This document shows, piece by piece, positions 13,911 to 22,335 of a stretch of 23,825 nt of DNA. This DNA comes from an uncultured Collinsella sp. (GTDB taxonomy: Bacteria; Actinomycetota; Coriobacteriia; Coriobacteriales; Coriobacteriaceae). The notes under the pieces were generated by a model that did not search any database, was not told the origin of the DNA, and saw only the letters and a program-made list of their open reading frames with translations. The translations under genes and the position numbers were made by a program. Positions within the stretch are counted from its first letter, which is position 1; each line of letters begins with the position of its first letter. The stretch spans positions 1-23,825 of the forward strand of contig UQWQ01000026.1 in the NCBI GenBank assembly GCA_900544755.1, read 5' to 3'.

Positions 13911-14564
13911 CTATTTGTCGCCGGCGGCAGCTTTGGCCTCGTTGAGGTAGCTATAGAAGCTGTATTTGGAGATGCCAAAGAACTCGCAGGCGCGTTCGCT
14001 CGACTTGGAGATGAGGAAGGCGCCGCGACGGTCGAGGTAGCCAATGGCGCGGATGCGCTCGTCTTTGGTCATGAGCGCCGCGGGCTTGCCCACAAACTGT
14101 TCGCACTCGCGCAGCAGGTCTTCGAGCAGGTCGCCGATGTTTTTGGTAATGGGCTCGGGCTCGGTGTAGCCCGTGCCGCCGGTGCCGGTAAAGGCATCGA
14201 GCGAGCGCTCAAAAGCCTTCATGAGCGTAATGTCAAAGTTGATGCCCAAAATGCCGACGGGTTTGCCCTCATCGTTGCGGATAAAGATGGTCGAGGACTT
14301 GAGCAGCTTGCCATCGGTGGTTTTGGTGAGGTATGGCTCGCGGTCGTGCACGTCGGTGGTGCCCTCGTGCATGGACTCAAACACGATATGGCTGGGGCCG
14401 TCACCCAGTTTGCGCCCGCTGACGTGGCCGTTTTCGATCACTACGATGGAGTGGTCCACATCCTCGGTCTCCAGATCGTGGACGACGACTTCGCAGTTGG
14501 GACCAAATTGGAGCGCCAGACCGTGTGCGAGGCGCTTGTAAAACTCAATCTGTGCGGGGGTCAT
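13911..14564 (-). CDS. YheO-like PAS / HTH_22 transcriptional regulator
   Basis: The open frame begins at 14633, but the ATG at 14564 has AGGAAGG 5 nt upstream, giving 217 residues starting MTPAQIEFYKRL. The N-terminal two thirds match the YheO PAS-like domain: NCEVVVHDLETEDVDHSIVV, then DGKLLKSSTIFIRND and GKPVGILGINFD. The C-terminal region (ERACEFFGISKYSFYSYLNEAK) is the HTH_22-type DNA-binding helix-turn-helix. The Pseudomonas D-arginine repressor DauR is a known member of this family. It probably senses a small metabolite and controls the divergent ygeX gene 277 bp away, whose intergenic region contains palindromes with AACAAA half-sites. Activator or repressor action cannot be told from sequence. 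In E. coli the corresponding cluster has a different regulator (YgeV, sigma-54 type). Confidence 0.85.
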   Translation of the reverse strand: MTPAQIEFYKRLAHGLALQFGPNCEVVVHDLETEDVDHSIVVIENGHVSGRKLGDGPSHIVFESMHEGTTDVHDREPYLTKTTDGKLLKSSTIFIRNDEGKPVGILGINFDITLMKAFERSLDAFTGTGGTGYTEPEPITKNIGDLLEDLLRECEQFVGKPAALMTKDERIRAIGYLDRRGAFLISKSSERACEFFGISKYSFYSYLNEAKAAAGDK

Positions 14565-14683
14565 GGGTGCCTTCCTAAAAATAAGTTTGGGCACACTTTG
14601 CCATAAACCACACCTGTTCGCAAACAAATACATAGACAGGCTAATTGGTGACCGTTCGGCGGCGAAAAGGTACCGATTACGGC

Positions 14684-14753
14684 AACAAACAATTTGTTAG
14701 GTTTTCCAATCAAAAAGTGTGATAGAACAGTGCTAACAAACTTTTTGTTTGGC
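14684..14753. promoter_or_regulatory. Two palindromes with AACAAA/TTTGTT half-sites between regulator and ygeX
   Basis: AACAAA (14684-14689) faces TTTGTT (14693-14698) across 3 bases. About 50 bp on, CAAAC (14737-14741) faces GTTTG (14747-14751) across TTTTT, within GCTAACAAAC...GTTTGGC. A related half-site CAAACAAAT lies near 14631. The region is AT-rich for this genome. They are good operator candidates for the divergent YheO-type regulator; binding is inferred. Confidence 0.5.
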
Positions 14754-14841
14754 ATCCACATAAAAGTTCAGCCGTGTGAATGGGATCGGGCTGAAACGCG
14801 TATGCGGGGGCCGGCAAGAGAGGACTTAAGGAGTTCACCGT

Positions 14842-16056
14842 ATGGCCGATAAGATCCAGTGGGCGGGCAACACGATGCCCAAGAGCGATGACAAGCACTT
14901 GGGAATCATGAGCCTCGACCACGTGAAGAAGGCCCGTGCCTTCCACCAGTCGTTCCCCCAGTACACCGTCACTCCGCTTGCCCGCCTGGACGGCCAGGCC
15001 GCGCGCCTGGGCCTGTCCAACCTGTGCGTTAAGGACGAGAGCTATCGCTTTGGCCTCAACGCCTTTAAGGTTCTGGGCGGCTCGTTTGCCATGGCCAACT
15101 ACATTGCCGACGAGACCGGCAAGGACGTTGCCGACTGCACCTTCGATTACCTGACCTCCGATCAGCTGGCCAAGGACTTTGGCCAGGCCACCTTCTTTAC
15201 CGCCACCGACGGCAACCATGGCCGCGGCGTGGCATGGGCTGCCAACAAGCTGGGCCAGAAGGCCGTCGTGCACATGCCCAAGGGTTCCACCAAGCCCCGC
15301 TTCGATAACATCGCCGCCGAGGGCGCCACGGTGACCATCGAAGAGGTCAACTACGACGAGTGCGTGCGCATGGCCGCCGCCGAGGCCGATGCCTGCGAGC
15401 GCGGCGTCATCGTTCAGGACACCGCCTGGGAGGGCTACGAGAAGATCCCGTCTTGGATCATGGAGGGCTACGGCACCATGGCTTCCGAGGCTGCCGAGCA
15501 GCTGCGCGAGATGGCCATCAACCGCCCGACGCACGTCTTTGTCCAGGCTGGCGTAGGCTCGCTCGCCGGCGCCGTGGTGGGCTACTTCACCAACCTGTAT
15601 CCCGATAACCCGCCCACCTTCGTTGTGGTCGAGTGCGCTCCTGCCGCCTGCCTGTACAAGGGTGCTGCCGCCGGCGACGGCGACCCGCGCATCGTAGACG
15701 GCGACATGCCTTCCATCATGGCCGGCCTGTGCTGCGGCGAGCCCAACATTCTGGGCTGGGATATCCTGCGCAACCACACCACCGCGTTCGTGTCCTGCCC
15801 CGACTGGGTTACCGCTCGCGGCATGCGCACCCTGGGCGCTCCCGAGAAGGGCGACCCGCGCGTCATCTCCGGCGAGTCCGGCGCGGTGACCACCGGCCTG
15901 GTCGAGACCCTCATGCTCGATCCCGAGTACGCCGAGCTCAAGGAACTCATCGGCCTGGACAAGACGAGCTCCGTGCTCTGCTTCTCCACCGAGGGCGACA
16001 CCGATCCGGATCAGTACCGTCGCATCGTCTGGGAGGGCGAGTACCCGACTTGCTAG
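14842..16056 (+). CDS. ygeX: 2,3-diaminopropionate ammonia-lyase
   Basis: The 404-residue protein aligns by eye along its length with E. coli YgeX/DpaL. The PLP lysine is K76 in YRFGLNAFKVLGG (K77 in E. coli), and ATDGNHGRGVAWAA carries the conserved Asp (D123). VQDTAWEGYEKIPSWIMEGY, VFVQAGVGSLAGAVVGY, MAGLCCGEPN, ISGESGAV and STEGDTD are all near-identical family blocks. The fold-type II PLP enzyme converts 2,3-diaminopropionate to pyruvate and two ammonia. In purine-degrading gut bacteria this gene marks the uric acid cluster, where diaminopropionate is the likely late intermediate. AAGGAG at 14828-14833 fixes the start. It is the first gene of the right-hand + strand block, divergent from the YheO-type regulator. 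Confidence 0.96.
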   Translation: MADKIQWAGNTMPKSDDKHLGIMSLDHVKKARAFHQSFPQYTVTPLARLDGQAARLGLSNLCVKDESYRFGLNAFKVLGGSFAMANYIADETGKDVADCTFDYLTSDQLAKDFGQATFFTATDGNHGRGVAWAANKLGQKAVVHMPKGSTKPRFDNIAAEGATVTIEEVNYDECVRMAAAEADACERGVIVQDTAWEGYEKIPSWIMEGYGTMASEAAEQLREMAINRPTHVFVQAGVGSLAGAVVGYFTNLYPDNPPTFVVVECAPAACLYKGAAAGDGDPRIVDGDMPSIMAGLCCGEPNILGWDILRNHTTAFVSCPDWVTARGMRTLGAPEKGDPRVISGESGAVTTGLVETLMLDPEYAELKELIGLDKTSSVLCFSTEGDTDPDQYRRIVWEGEYPTC

Positions 16057-16071
16057 CAGACTGACCTGTCC

Positions 16072-16189
16072 GGAGGCAGCCGGAGGACTTTACTCCCTGC
16101 TCGGACAGTCCTGCTCGCACGGAGAGCACATTAAGTGCTCTCCGGCTCGTGCGGAACTCGCGACGGAGCAAAGTCCTCCGTCCGCCTCC
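16072..16189. other. 118-nt nested inverted-repeat element between ygeX and ygeY
   Basis: Outer arms GGAGGC (16072-16077) and GCCTCC (16184-16189) enclose CGGAGGACTTTACTCC (16081-16096), which pairs with GGAGCAAAGTCCTCCG (16165-16180) with one mismatch. In the centre GGAGAGCAC (16121-16129) and GTGCTCTCC (16135-16143) pair perfectly around ATTAA, with flanking GCAC/GTGC. The whole intergenic RNA would fold as one long branched hairpin. No T run follows, so it is not a standard terminator. An mRNA stability or processing element, or a small palindromic mobile repeat, are alternatives. Confidence 0.8.
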
Positions 16190-16293
16190 TATGGTTGCTT
16201 GCTTGCCGGGTGCTCGACCTCACGCTGCTTGGCACAAGTGATCTATCTGAAATATCTACCTGTAGGTAAACCCTTGTAGAAAGGTCGACTGTT

Positions 16294-17679
16294 ATGACTA
16301 AGGAACTCGATTTCGAGGCAATTAAAAACGCTGCTGAGTCTCACCGCGCTGACATGACCCGCTTCCTGCGCGCCATGATCTCGCACCCCTCTGAGTCTTG
16401 CGAGGAGGGCGAGGTTGTCGCTTGCATCAAGGCCGAGATGGAGAGCCTTGGCTATGACGAGGTCAAGGTCGACGGCCTGGGCAACATCATGGGCTTTATG
16501 GGCGAGGGCGACAAGATCATCGCCATCGACTCTCACATCGACACCGTCGGCATCGGAAACATCGAGAACTGGGATGCCGATCCCTATGAGGGCTACGAGA
16601 CCGACGAGATCATCTACGGCCGCGGCGGCTCCGACCAGGAGGGCGGCATGGCTTCCGCTACCTACGCTGCCAAGATGATGAAGGACATGGGCCTCATCCC
16701 CGAGGGCTACAAGATCATGGTCGTCGGCACCGTCCAGGAAGAGGACTGCGACGGCATGTGCTGGCAGTACATCTACAACAAGGACGGCATTAAGCCCGAG
16801 TTCGTCATTTCCACCGAGCCCACCGACGGCGGCATCTATCGCGGTCACCGCGGCCGCATGGAGATCCGCGTCGACGTTCACGGCACCTCCTGCCACGGCT
16901 CCGCTCCCGACCGCGGCGACAACGCCATCTACAAGATGGCCGACATCATCGCCGACGTCCGCGCTCTCAACAACAACGGCTGCGACGAGTCGACCGACAT
17001 CAAGGGCCTCGTCAAGATGCTCGACCCCAAGTACAACCCCGAGCACTTCGAGGACGCCCGCTTCCTGGGCCGCGGCACCTGCACCGTCAGCCAGATCTTC
17101 TACACCAGCCCCAGCCGCTGCGCTGTCGCTGACTCCTGCGCCATCTCCATCGACCGCCGCATGACCGCCGGCGAGACCTGGGAGTCCTGCCTGGACGAGA
17201 TCCGCAACCTGCCGGCCGCCAAGAAGTACGGCGACGACGTGAAGGTCTCCATGTACATGTACGACCGTCCGTCCTGGACCGGCGAGGTCTACGAGACCGA
17301 GGCTTACTTCCCCACGTGGATCAACAAGGAGACCGCTCCGCACGTCAAGGCCCTCGTCGACGCCCACAAGGCCATGTTCGGTGACGAGCGCATCGGCTGC
17401 GAGCCCAGCATGGACAAGCGCACCGGTCGTCCGCTGTGCGACAAGTGGACCTTCTCCACGAACTGCGTTTCCATCCAGGGCCGCTACGGCATCCCCTGCG
17501 TCGGCTTTGGCCCGGGTGCCGAGTCTCAGGCTCATGCTCCCAACGAGGTCACCTACAAGGACGACCTGGTCACCGCTGCCGCCATGTATGTGGCTGCCCT
17601 GAACCTCTACGATCCGAGCCAGGCCGATGGCGACGCCACCGTGTTCCGCGCCGGTCTGACCAACAACAAGATCGATTAG
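16294..17679 (+). CDS. ygeY: M20-family metallohydrolase YgeY
   Basis: The 461-residue protein has the M20 zinc-hydrolase signature: H81 and D83 in IDSHIDTVG, D114 in GRGGSDQEGGMAS, the Glu pair E149/E150 in GTVQEED, STEPTDG, and a late His (H414) in ESQAHAPNE. The dimerisation (lid) domain lies between about residues 190 and 310. The product is annotated in the family as a YgeY selenium-metabolism hydrolase or putative deacetylase/peptidase; its physiological substrate is probably a ring-opened amide or carbamoyl intermediate of purine breakdown (inference). The ribosome site AGAAAGG lies about 10 nt before the ATG. A short inverted repeat TACCT/AGGTA at about 16257-16268 precedes it. The gap from ygeX (237 bp) carries the nested hairpin at 16072-16189. 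Confidence 0.94.
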   Translation: MTKELDFEAIKNAAESHRADMTRFLRAMISHPSESCEEGEVVACIKAEMESLGYDEVKVDGLGNIMGFMGEGDKIIAIDSHIDTVGIGNIENWDADPYEGYETDEIIYGRGGSDQEGGMASATYAAKMMKDMGLIPEGYKIMVVGTVQEEDCDGMCWQYIYNKDGIKPEFVISTEPTDGGIYRGHRGRMEIRVDVHGTSCHGSAPDRGDNAIYKMADIIADVRALNNNGCDESTDIKGLVKMLDPKYNPEHFEDARFLGRGTCTVSQIFYTSPSRCAVADSCAISIDRRMTAGETWESCLDEIRNLPAAKKYGDDVKVSMYMYDRPSWTGEVYETEAYFPTWINKETAPHVKALVDAHKAMFGDERIGCEPSMDKRTGRPLCDKWTFSTNCVSIQGRYGIPCVGFGPGAESQAHAPNEVTYKDDLVTAAAMYVAALNLYDPSQADGDATVFRAGLTNNKID

Positions 17680-17701
17680 TCCCATTCCTCGATCTTGTTG
17701 A

Positions 17702-17745
17702 GCCGGGGGCCGCTCGTGTCCCCGGCACCCCCTGTTGACTTGGGG
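17702..17745 (+). other. Tandem GC hairpins between ygeY and ygeW
   Basis: GCCGGGG (17702-17708) pairs with CCCCGGC (17720-17726), and a second stem CCCC/GGGG follows at about 17729-17744. No T run follows either. They may slow or partly stop transcription or protect the ygeY mRNA end. The remainder of 17746-17880 shows only the ygeW ribosome site. Confidence 0.5.
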
Positions 17746-17880
17746 CCCGCGGTCGTTATCTCCCATGCTTCCTCAACGGTAGCGGGTCCTCGTCATAGCG
17801 CTCTGCATGTTCTAGCCACACGCGCATGCCGGAGCACATCTACTCATTGCGATCGTTTCATCTTTGGAAAGGATATTTAC

Positions 17881-19083
17881 ATGGACGCTAAGTTTACCGA
17901 GCTTGTCGAGCAGCTGAACGGCCTCGATTTTAAGGGCATGTACGGCAGCGACTTCCTGCACACCTGGGATAAGACCACCGACGAGCTCAAGGCGCTCTAC
18001 ATCGTCGCCGACGCCCTGCGCGAGCTGCGTGAGAACAACGTTTCGTCCAAGATCTTCGACTCGGGTCTGGCCGTCTCCCTGTTCCGCGACAACTCCACCC
18101 GTACGCGCTTCTCCTTCTCCAAGGCTGCTAACCTGCTCGGCCTTGAGCTGCAGGACCTGGACGAGAAGAAGTCCCAGATCGCTCACGGCGAGACCGTCCG
18201 CGAGACCGCTACCATGATCTCCTTCATGGCCGACGTCATCGGCATCCGCGACGACATGTACATCGGCAAGGGCGACGCCTACATGGCCGAGGTCTCCGAG
18301 TCCGTGCAGCAGGCCTACGAGGATGGCGTTCTGGATCACCGTCCCACGCTCATCTCCCTGCAGTCCGATTCCGACCACCCCACGCAGTCCTCTGCCGACA
18401 TGCTCTACCTCATCAACGAGTTTGGCGGCCTCGAGAACCTCAAGGGCAAGAAGGTTGCCGTCACCTGGGCCTATTCGCCCTCTTACGGCAAGCCGCTGTC
18501 CTGCCCGCAGTCGCTGATCAGCCTGCTGCCCCGCTTTGGCATGGACGTCACCCTGGCCCACCCCGAGGGCTACGACCTCATGCCCGAGGTCGTCGAGCGC
18601 GCTAAGGGCTACGCCGCCGAGTCCGGCACCACCTTTAAGCAGGTCAACACCATGGCCGAGGCCTTCGAGGGCGCCGACATCGTGATCCCCAAGAGCTGGG
18701 CTCCGTTTGCCGCCATGGAGAAGCGTACCAACCTGTACGCCGAGGGCGACGACGCCGGCATCGCAGCGCTCGAGAAGGAGCTGCTCGCCCAGAACGCCAC
18801 CCATCAGGACTGGTGCTCCACGACCGAGCTCATGGAGAAGACCGCCAACGGCCAGGACACCATCTTTATGCATCCGCTGCCCGCCGACATCTCCGGTGTC
18901 TCCTGCGAGCACGGCGAGGTCAACGCCGACGTCTTCGACATGCATCGTGTGGGCATGTACAAGGAGGCCAGCTACAAGCCGTACGCCATCGCAGCCATGA
19001 TGTTCCTGCAGAAGGTTGCCGATCCCGCCGCTACCCTCAAGGCCCTCGACGAGCGCAACACCGCCCGTTGGTTCCAGGCCTAA
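17881..19083 (+). CDS. ygeW: Knotted carbamoyltransferase YgeW
   Basis: The reading frame is open from 17695, but the ATG at 17881 has GGAAAGGA about 9 nt upstream and gives 400 residues, close to E. coli YgeW (396). The carbamoyl phosphate loop DNSTRTRFSFSKAAN is at 70-84, HPTQSSADML at 166-175, and MHPLPADISGVSCEHGEVN near the C-terminus. The family is a trefoil-knotted member of the aspartate/ornithine carbamoyltransferases whose true amino acceptor is debated. In this setting it probably works in the breakdown direction, splitting a carbamoyl compound from purine degradation to give carbamoyl phosphate for YqeA. The yqeA start lies only 14 bp downstream, so the two are translated from one transcript. 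Confidence 0.95.
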   Translation: MDAKFTELVEQLNGLDFKGMYGSDFLHTWDKTTDELKALYIVADALRELRENNVSSKIFDSGLAVSLFRDNSTRTRFSFSKAANLLGLELQDLDEKKSQIAHGETVRETATMISFMADVIGIRDDMYIGKGDAYMAEVSESVQQAYEDGVLDHRPTLISLQSDSDHPTQSSADMLYLINEFGGLENLKGKKVAVTWAYSPSYGKPLSCPQSLISLLPRFGMDVTLAHPEGYDLMPEVVERAKGYAAESGTTFKQVNTMAEAFEGADIVIPKSWAPFAAMEKRTNLYAEGDDAGIAALEKELLAQNATHQDWCSTTELMEKTANGQDTIFMHPLPADISGVSCEHGEVNADVFDMHRVGMYKEASYKPYAIAAMMFLQKVADPAATLKALDERNTARWFQA

Positions 19084-19097
19084 AGCTGGGTTGAGAA

Positions 19098-20048
19098 ATG
19101 GCTAAGCGTATTGTTGTCGCCCTGGGCGGAAACGCCCTCGGCGCCAACCTTCCCGAGCAGATGGAGGCCGTCAAGACGACTTCCAAGGCTATCGTTGACC
19201 TGATCGAGGAGGGCAACGAGGTCGTCGTCGTGCACGGCAACGGTCCCCAGGTGGGTATGATCGCCAACGCGATGGCAGAGCTCACGCGCTCTAACCCTCA
19301 GAAGTACATCCCCTGCCCGCTGTCCGTTTGCGGCGCCATGAGCCAGGGCTACATTGGCTATGACCTGCAAAATGCGCTGCGCGAGGAAATGCTCGACCGC
19401 AATATCGACAAGGGTGTCGCCACCGTGCTCACCCAGGTCGAGGTTGCGGCGGACGATCCGGCCTTTGCCGACCCGGTCAAGCCGATCGGTCCGTGGATGA
19501 GCGAGACCGAGGCCAAGGAGCTGGAGGCCGACCGCGGCTACCAGTTCATCCACGACGAGAAGCAGGGCTTCCGTCGCGTGGTTGCCTCGCCCAAGCCCGT
19601 GAACATCGTCGAGCTCGACACCATTAAGTCCCTCGTCGAGTCCAGCCATGTGGTGATCTCCTGCGGCGGTGGTGGCATTCCCGTCACCAAGGCCCAGGGC
19701 AACCACCTTAAGGGCGCTGCCGCCGTCATCGATAAGGACTTTGCGGCCGAGAAGCTCGCCGAGCAGCTCGACGCCGATGCCCTGATTATCCTGACGGCCG
19801 TGGAGAAGGTTGCCATTGGCTTTGGTACCGACCACGAGCAGTGGCTCGACACGCTGACCGCGGCTGACGTAAAGCGTCTGTCCGAGGCCAACGAGTTCGG
19901 CCGCGGCTCCATGCTGCCCAAGGTTCAGGCCGCCTCGACGTTTGCCGAGAGCAAGCCGGGCCGCACGGCGCTCATCACGCTGCTCGAGAAGGCGCGCGAT
20001 GGTCTTGCCGGCAAGACCGGTACCAAGTTTACCGGCGACGCTGAGTAG
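19098..20048 (+). CDS. yqeA: Carbamate kinase
   Basis: The 316-residue protein has the amino acid kinase fold signature of carbamate kinases: ALGGNALG at residues 8-15, VVHGNGPQVG, GYIGYDLQNAL, and CGGGGIPV. Length matches the family (about 310). It makes ATP from carbamoyl phosphate and ADP, releasing carbamate that falls apart to ammonia and CO2. Following ygeW by 14 bp, it turns carbamoyl groups of purine breakdown into ATP. The ribosome site is weak (GGTTGAGAA), so translational coupling to ygeW is likely. A hairpin terminator follows at 20067. Confidence 0.95.
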   Translation: MAKRIVVALGGNALGANLPEQMEAVKTTSKAIVDLIEEGNEVVVVHGNGPQVGMIANAMAELTRSNPQKYIPCPLSVCGAMSQGYIGYDLQNALREEMLDRNIDKGVATVLTQVEVAADDPAFADPVKPIGPWMSETEAKELEADRGYQFIHDEKQGFRRVVASPKPVNIVELDTIKSLVESSHVVISCGGGGIPVTKAQGNHLKGAAAVIDKDFAAEKLAEQLDADALIILTAVEKVAIGFGTDHEQWLDTLTAADVKRLSEANEFGRGSMLPKVQAASTFAESKPGRTALITLLEKARDGLAGKTGTKFTGDAE

Positions 20049-20066
20049 GCATATCTGCACCATTGA

Positions 20067-20100
20067 GGAGGGTGCCCTGCGCCGCGGGGTGCCCTCCTTT
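20067..20100 (+). terminator. Terminator after yqeA
   Basis: GGAGGG (20067-20072) and CCC pair with GGG and CCCTCC (20092-20097) with a small internal mismatch; TTT follows. It would end the ygeW-yqeA transcript. Confidence 0.6.
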
Positions 20101-20167
20101 GTGCTATGAAGAGCCAAGGGGCGTTCGCTGTAAAACGAGCGCGTGCCTGTTCCGACGGAGTGCGAGC

Positions 20168-20195
20168 TTGCTATGGTGGGTATAGCAACTATGGT
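20168..20195 (+). promoter_or_regulatory. Possible promoter/inverted repeat before mocA
   Basis: TTGCTAT (20168-20174) and ATAGCAA (20182-20188) form a 7-bp inverted repeat. TTGCTA could be a -35 box with TATGGT (20190-20195) 16 bp on. The mocA start is 31 bp further. Weak support. Confidence 0.3.
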
Positions 20196-20225
20196 GTCTA
20201 AGGCAGCCAGGGGAGGTTTGCGGAG

Positions 20226-20840
20226 ATGAAACTCGGTTGCGTCATTATGGCTTCGGGCGAGGGGAAGCGGTTTGGCTCTAACAAGATGCTTGCCGATATC
20301 TATGGCGAGCCGCTGATTGCCCGGACCATCGATTCGGTTCCCCGGGGCTTTGACGTCGTGGTTTCGACGCGTTGGCCCGAGGTCGCCCGGATTTGCGAGG
20401 ACAAGCATTGCCCGTGCGTGCTGCACGATGGCGAGCTGCGCAGCGAAAGCGTCCGTGCGGGCCTTTCGTGGGGAGTCGAACGCAACTGGAAAGGTTGCCT
20501 CTTTTTGCCGGGCGACCAGCCGCTTGTGAGCGCGGATTCTTTTGAGGCCATGGTTCGCGCGTTTGACGAGCGTGGCCGCAAGCACCCGGTGCGTCTTGCG
20601 TGCAACGGTGAGCCTTCGAGTCCGGTGCTCTTTCCGGCGGAACTGTTCGATGCACTTATGTGTCTTGAGGGCAAGGACGGCGGCGGTTCGATCCTCAAAG
20701 GTCGCGTCGACGTTGCGCTGGTCGAGGCGCGTGCGTACGAGTTGTGGGATGTCGATACCGCCAAGGGACAGCTGCGCATAACGGAGCATATCGCCGCCTG
20801 CTCGTATTTTGATCACGTGGCAAACTGCATCAATCAATAA
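20226..20840 (+). CDS. mocA: Molybdenum cofactor cytidylyltransferase (MocA/YgfJ family)
   Basis: The 204-residue protein starts with the nucleotidyltransferase loop MASGEGKRFGSNKML (about residues 8-22) and carries LPGDQPL with GDQP at 96-99 and SSPVLFPAELF, all typical of the MobA-like NTP_transf_3 family, MocA branch. It should join CTP to molybdopterin-Mo to form the cytosine dinucleotide cofactor used by XdhD-type hydroxylases. Its place next to hyuA and yqeC supports cofactor supply for the selenium-dependent hydroxylase. GGGGAGG precedes the ATG, and hyuA follows after 9 bp, so they share a transcript. Confidence 0.88.
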   Translation: MKLGCVIMASGEGKRFGSNKMLADIYGEPLIARTIDSVPRGFDVVVSTRWPEVARICEDKHCPCVLHDGELRSESVRAGLSWGVERNWKGCLFLPGDQPLVSADSFEAMVRAFDERGRKHPVRLACNGEPSSPVLFPAELFDALMCLEGKDGGGSILKGRVDVALVEARAYELWDVDTAKGQLRITEHIAACSYFDHVANCINQ

Positions 20841-20849
20841 GGAGCAATT

Positions 20850-22217
20850 ATGATCATCATCAAAAACGGCGCGCTCGTGACGCCCCAGGGGCTTCGCCGC
20901 GCCGATCTTGCCATGGATGGCGATAAGATCGTGCGGATCGCCGCGGCGATTGAGCCGGCCGAGGGCGATACCGTCCAGGATGCCGCGGGCTGCTGGGTGT
21001 TCCCCGGCTTTATCGATGCTCACACGCACATGCAGTGCTGGACCGGCATGGATTGGACGGCCGATAGCTTTGAGACCGGTACGCGTGCGGCTGCCTGCGG
21101 CGGTACGACGACCATTGTGGACTACGCCACGGCCGATCGCGGCGTGACCATGCCCGATGCCTTGGCCGAGTGGCATCGCCGCGCCGACGGAACCTGCACG
21201 GCCAACTACGCCTTTCATATGGCACTCGCCGAGTGGAACGAGCGCAATCGCGCCGATCTCTCGGCCATGCGCGAGGCGGGCGTATCGTCGTTTAAGACCT
21301 ACTTTGCCTACGACCATCTGCGCCTGGACGATGCCGAGACGCTCGAGGTGCTCGAGGAGCTCAAGCGTATTGGTGGCACACTGTGCGTGCATTGCGAGAA
21401 CGGTACGCTGGTGAATGAGCTGCAGAAGCGCGTGTACGAGCAGGGGATTCATGGACCCGAGGGCCATGCACTCAGCCGCCCGGATGTGTGCGAGGCCGAG
21501 GCCGTGAGCCGTCTGCTATATCTGGCGCACCTGGCCGGCGACGCACCGGTCAACGTGGTGCACCTTTCGACCAAGCTGGGGCTTGGGGCTATCCGTGCCG
21601 CCAAGGCGCGCGGGCAGAAGAACATCTATGTCGAGACCTGCCCTCAGTATCTGATGCTCGACGACACCTGCTATCTGGAGCAGGGAGAGGACGGCTTTGC
21701 GGGTGCCAAGTATGTGATGAGTCCGCCGCTGCGCCATGCTGGCGACCGTGCGGCTCTGCGCGAGGCGCTTGTGTCCGGCGAGATCGATACGATTGCGACC
21801 GACCACTGCAGCTTTAACCTGCACGGGCAAAAGGACCGCGGACGCGACGACTTCCGCGCGATTCCCAACGGCGGGCCCGGTGTGGAGCATCGCCCCGTTG
21901 CGATCGCTACGAGCTTTGAGGGACAGCTGGGTCCTGAGGATCTGTGCCGCTTGATGAGCGAGAACCCGGCGCGCGTCTTTGGCATGTATCCGCGCAAGGG
22001 CTGTCTTGCCGAGGGCTCCGATGCCGACGTGTGCGTGTGGGATCCCAAGGCGCGTTGGACAATTAGTGCCGCGACACAGCATCAGGCTGTGGACTACACG
22101 CCGCTCGAGGGTTTTGAGGCACATGGCCGCGCCAAGGCTGTGTTTGTGAACGGCGTGCTGGCTGCACGCGACGGCGAGCCCACCGGAGCTCAGCCCGGTC
22201 GCTACGTCCCCCGCTAG
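20850..22217 (+). CDS. hyuA: Dihydropyrimidinase/D-hydantoinase-type hydrolase
   Basis: The 455-residue amidohydrolase has the complete binuclear metal site: H58 and H60 in DAHTHMQ, carboxylated K149 in SSFKTYFAYD, H181 in CVHCENG, H238 in VVHLS and D318 in ATDHCSF. It is the counterpart of E. coli HyuA (YgeZ), recorded as a phenylhydantoinase with unclear natural substrate. In this cluster it probably opens a cyclic ureide made from the purine ring; the exact compound is inferred. AAGGAG precedes the ATG by 6 nt. It ends facing yqeC, with a long inverted repeat between them. Confidence 0.94.
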   Translation: MIIIKNGALVTPQGLRRADLAMDGDKIVRIAAAIEPAEGDTVQDAAGCWVFPGFIDAHTHMQCWTGMDWTADSFETGTRAAACGGTTTIVDYATADRGVTMPDALAEWHRRADGTCTANYAFHMALAEWNERNRADLSAMREAGVSSFKTYFAYDHLRLDDAETLEVLEELKRIGGTLCVHCENGTLVNELQKRVYEQGIHGPEGHALSRPDVCEAEAVSRLLYLAHLAGDAPVNVVHLSTKLGLGAIRAAKARGQKNIYVETCPQYLMLDDTCYLEQGEDGFAGAKYVMSPPLRHAGDRAALREALVSGEIDTIATDHCSFNLHGQKDRGRDDFRAIPNGGPGVEHRPVAIATSFEGQLGPEDLCRLMSENPARVFGMYPRKGCLAEGSDADVCVWDPKARWTISAATQHQAVDYTPLEGFEAHGRAKAVFVNGVLAARDGEPTGAQPGRYVPR

Positions 22218-22244
22218 CAGAAAGGGCGCTGGATTCCCTTCGCA

Positions 22245-22309
22245 GTTGCGGTGAAATAGTTCCTGTTTAGCCGCCAAATAGGCCGTTTCAGGAACTATTC
22301 CACCGCAAC
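22245..22309. terminator. 65-nt inverted repeat between convergent hyuA and yqeC, likely two-way terminator or dispersed palindrome
   Basis: Arms 22245-22265 and 22289-22309 pair over 21 bp with one mismatch (left GTTGCGGTGAAATAGTTCC...). The 23-base loop has weak internal pairing (GGC/GCC). No long T run flanks it on either strand, so a pure terminator role is uncertain. The long nearly perfect arms look like a dispersed intergenic palindrome. Confidence 0.6.
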
Positions 22310-22335
22310 TTATATGTCTGGTGGGGCAGCGCCGG

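Noticed and set aside
12722..14606. Plus-strand frames of 349 and 391 codons across 12.7-14.6 kb
   Set aside because: They lie opposite the Pro/Ala-rich protein and the YheO-type regulator. The minus-strand frames have ribosome sites, and the regulator has clear family motifs.
17695..17880. N-terminal extension of YgeW
   Set aside because: The frame is open, but the ATG at 17881 has a strong ribosome site and gives the normal family length; the extension is unlike any carbamoyltransferase and covers two hairpins.
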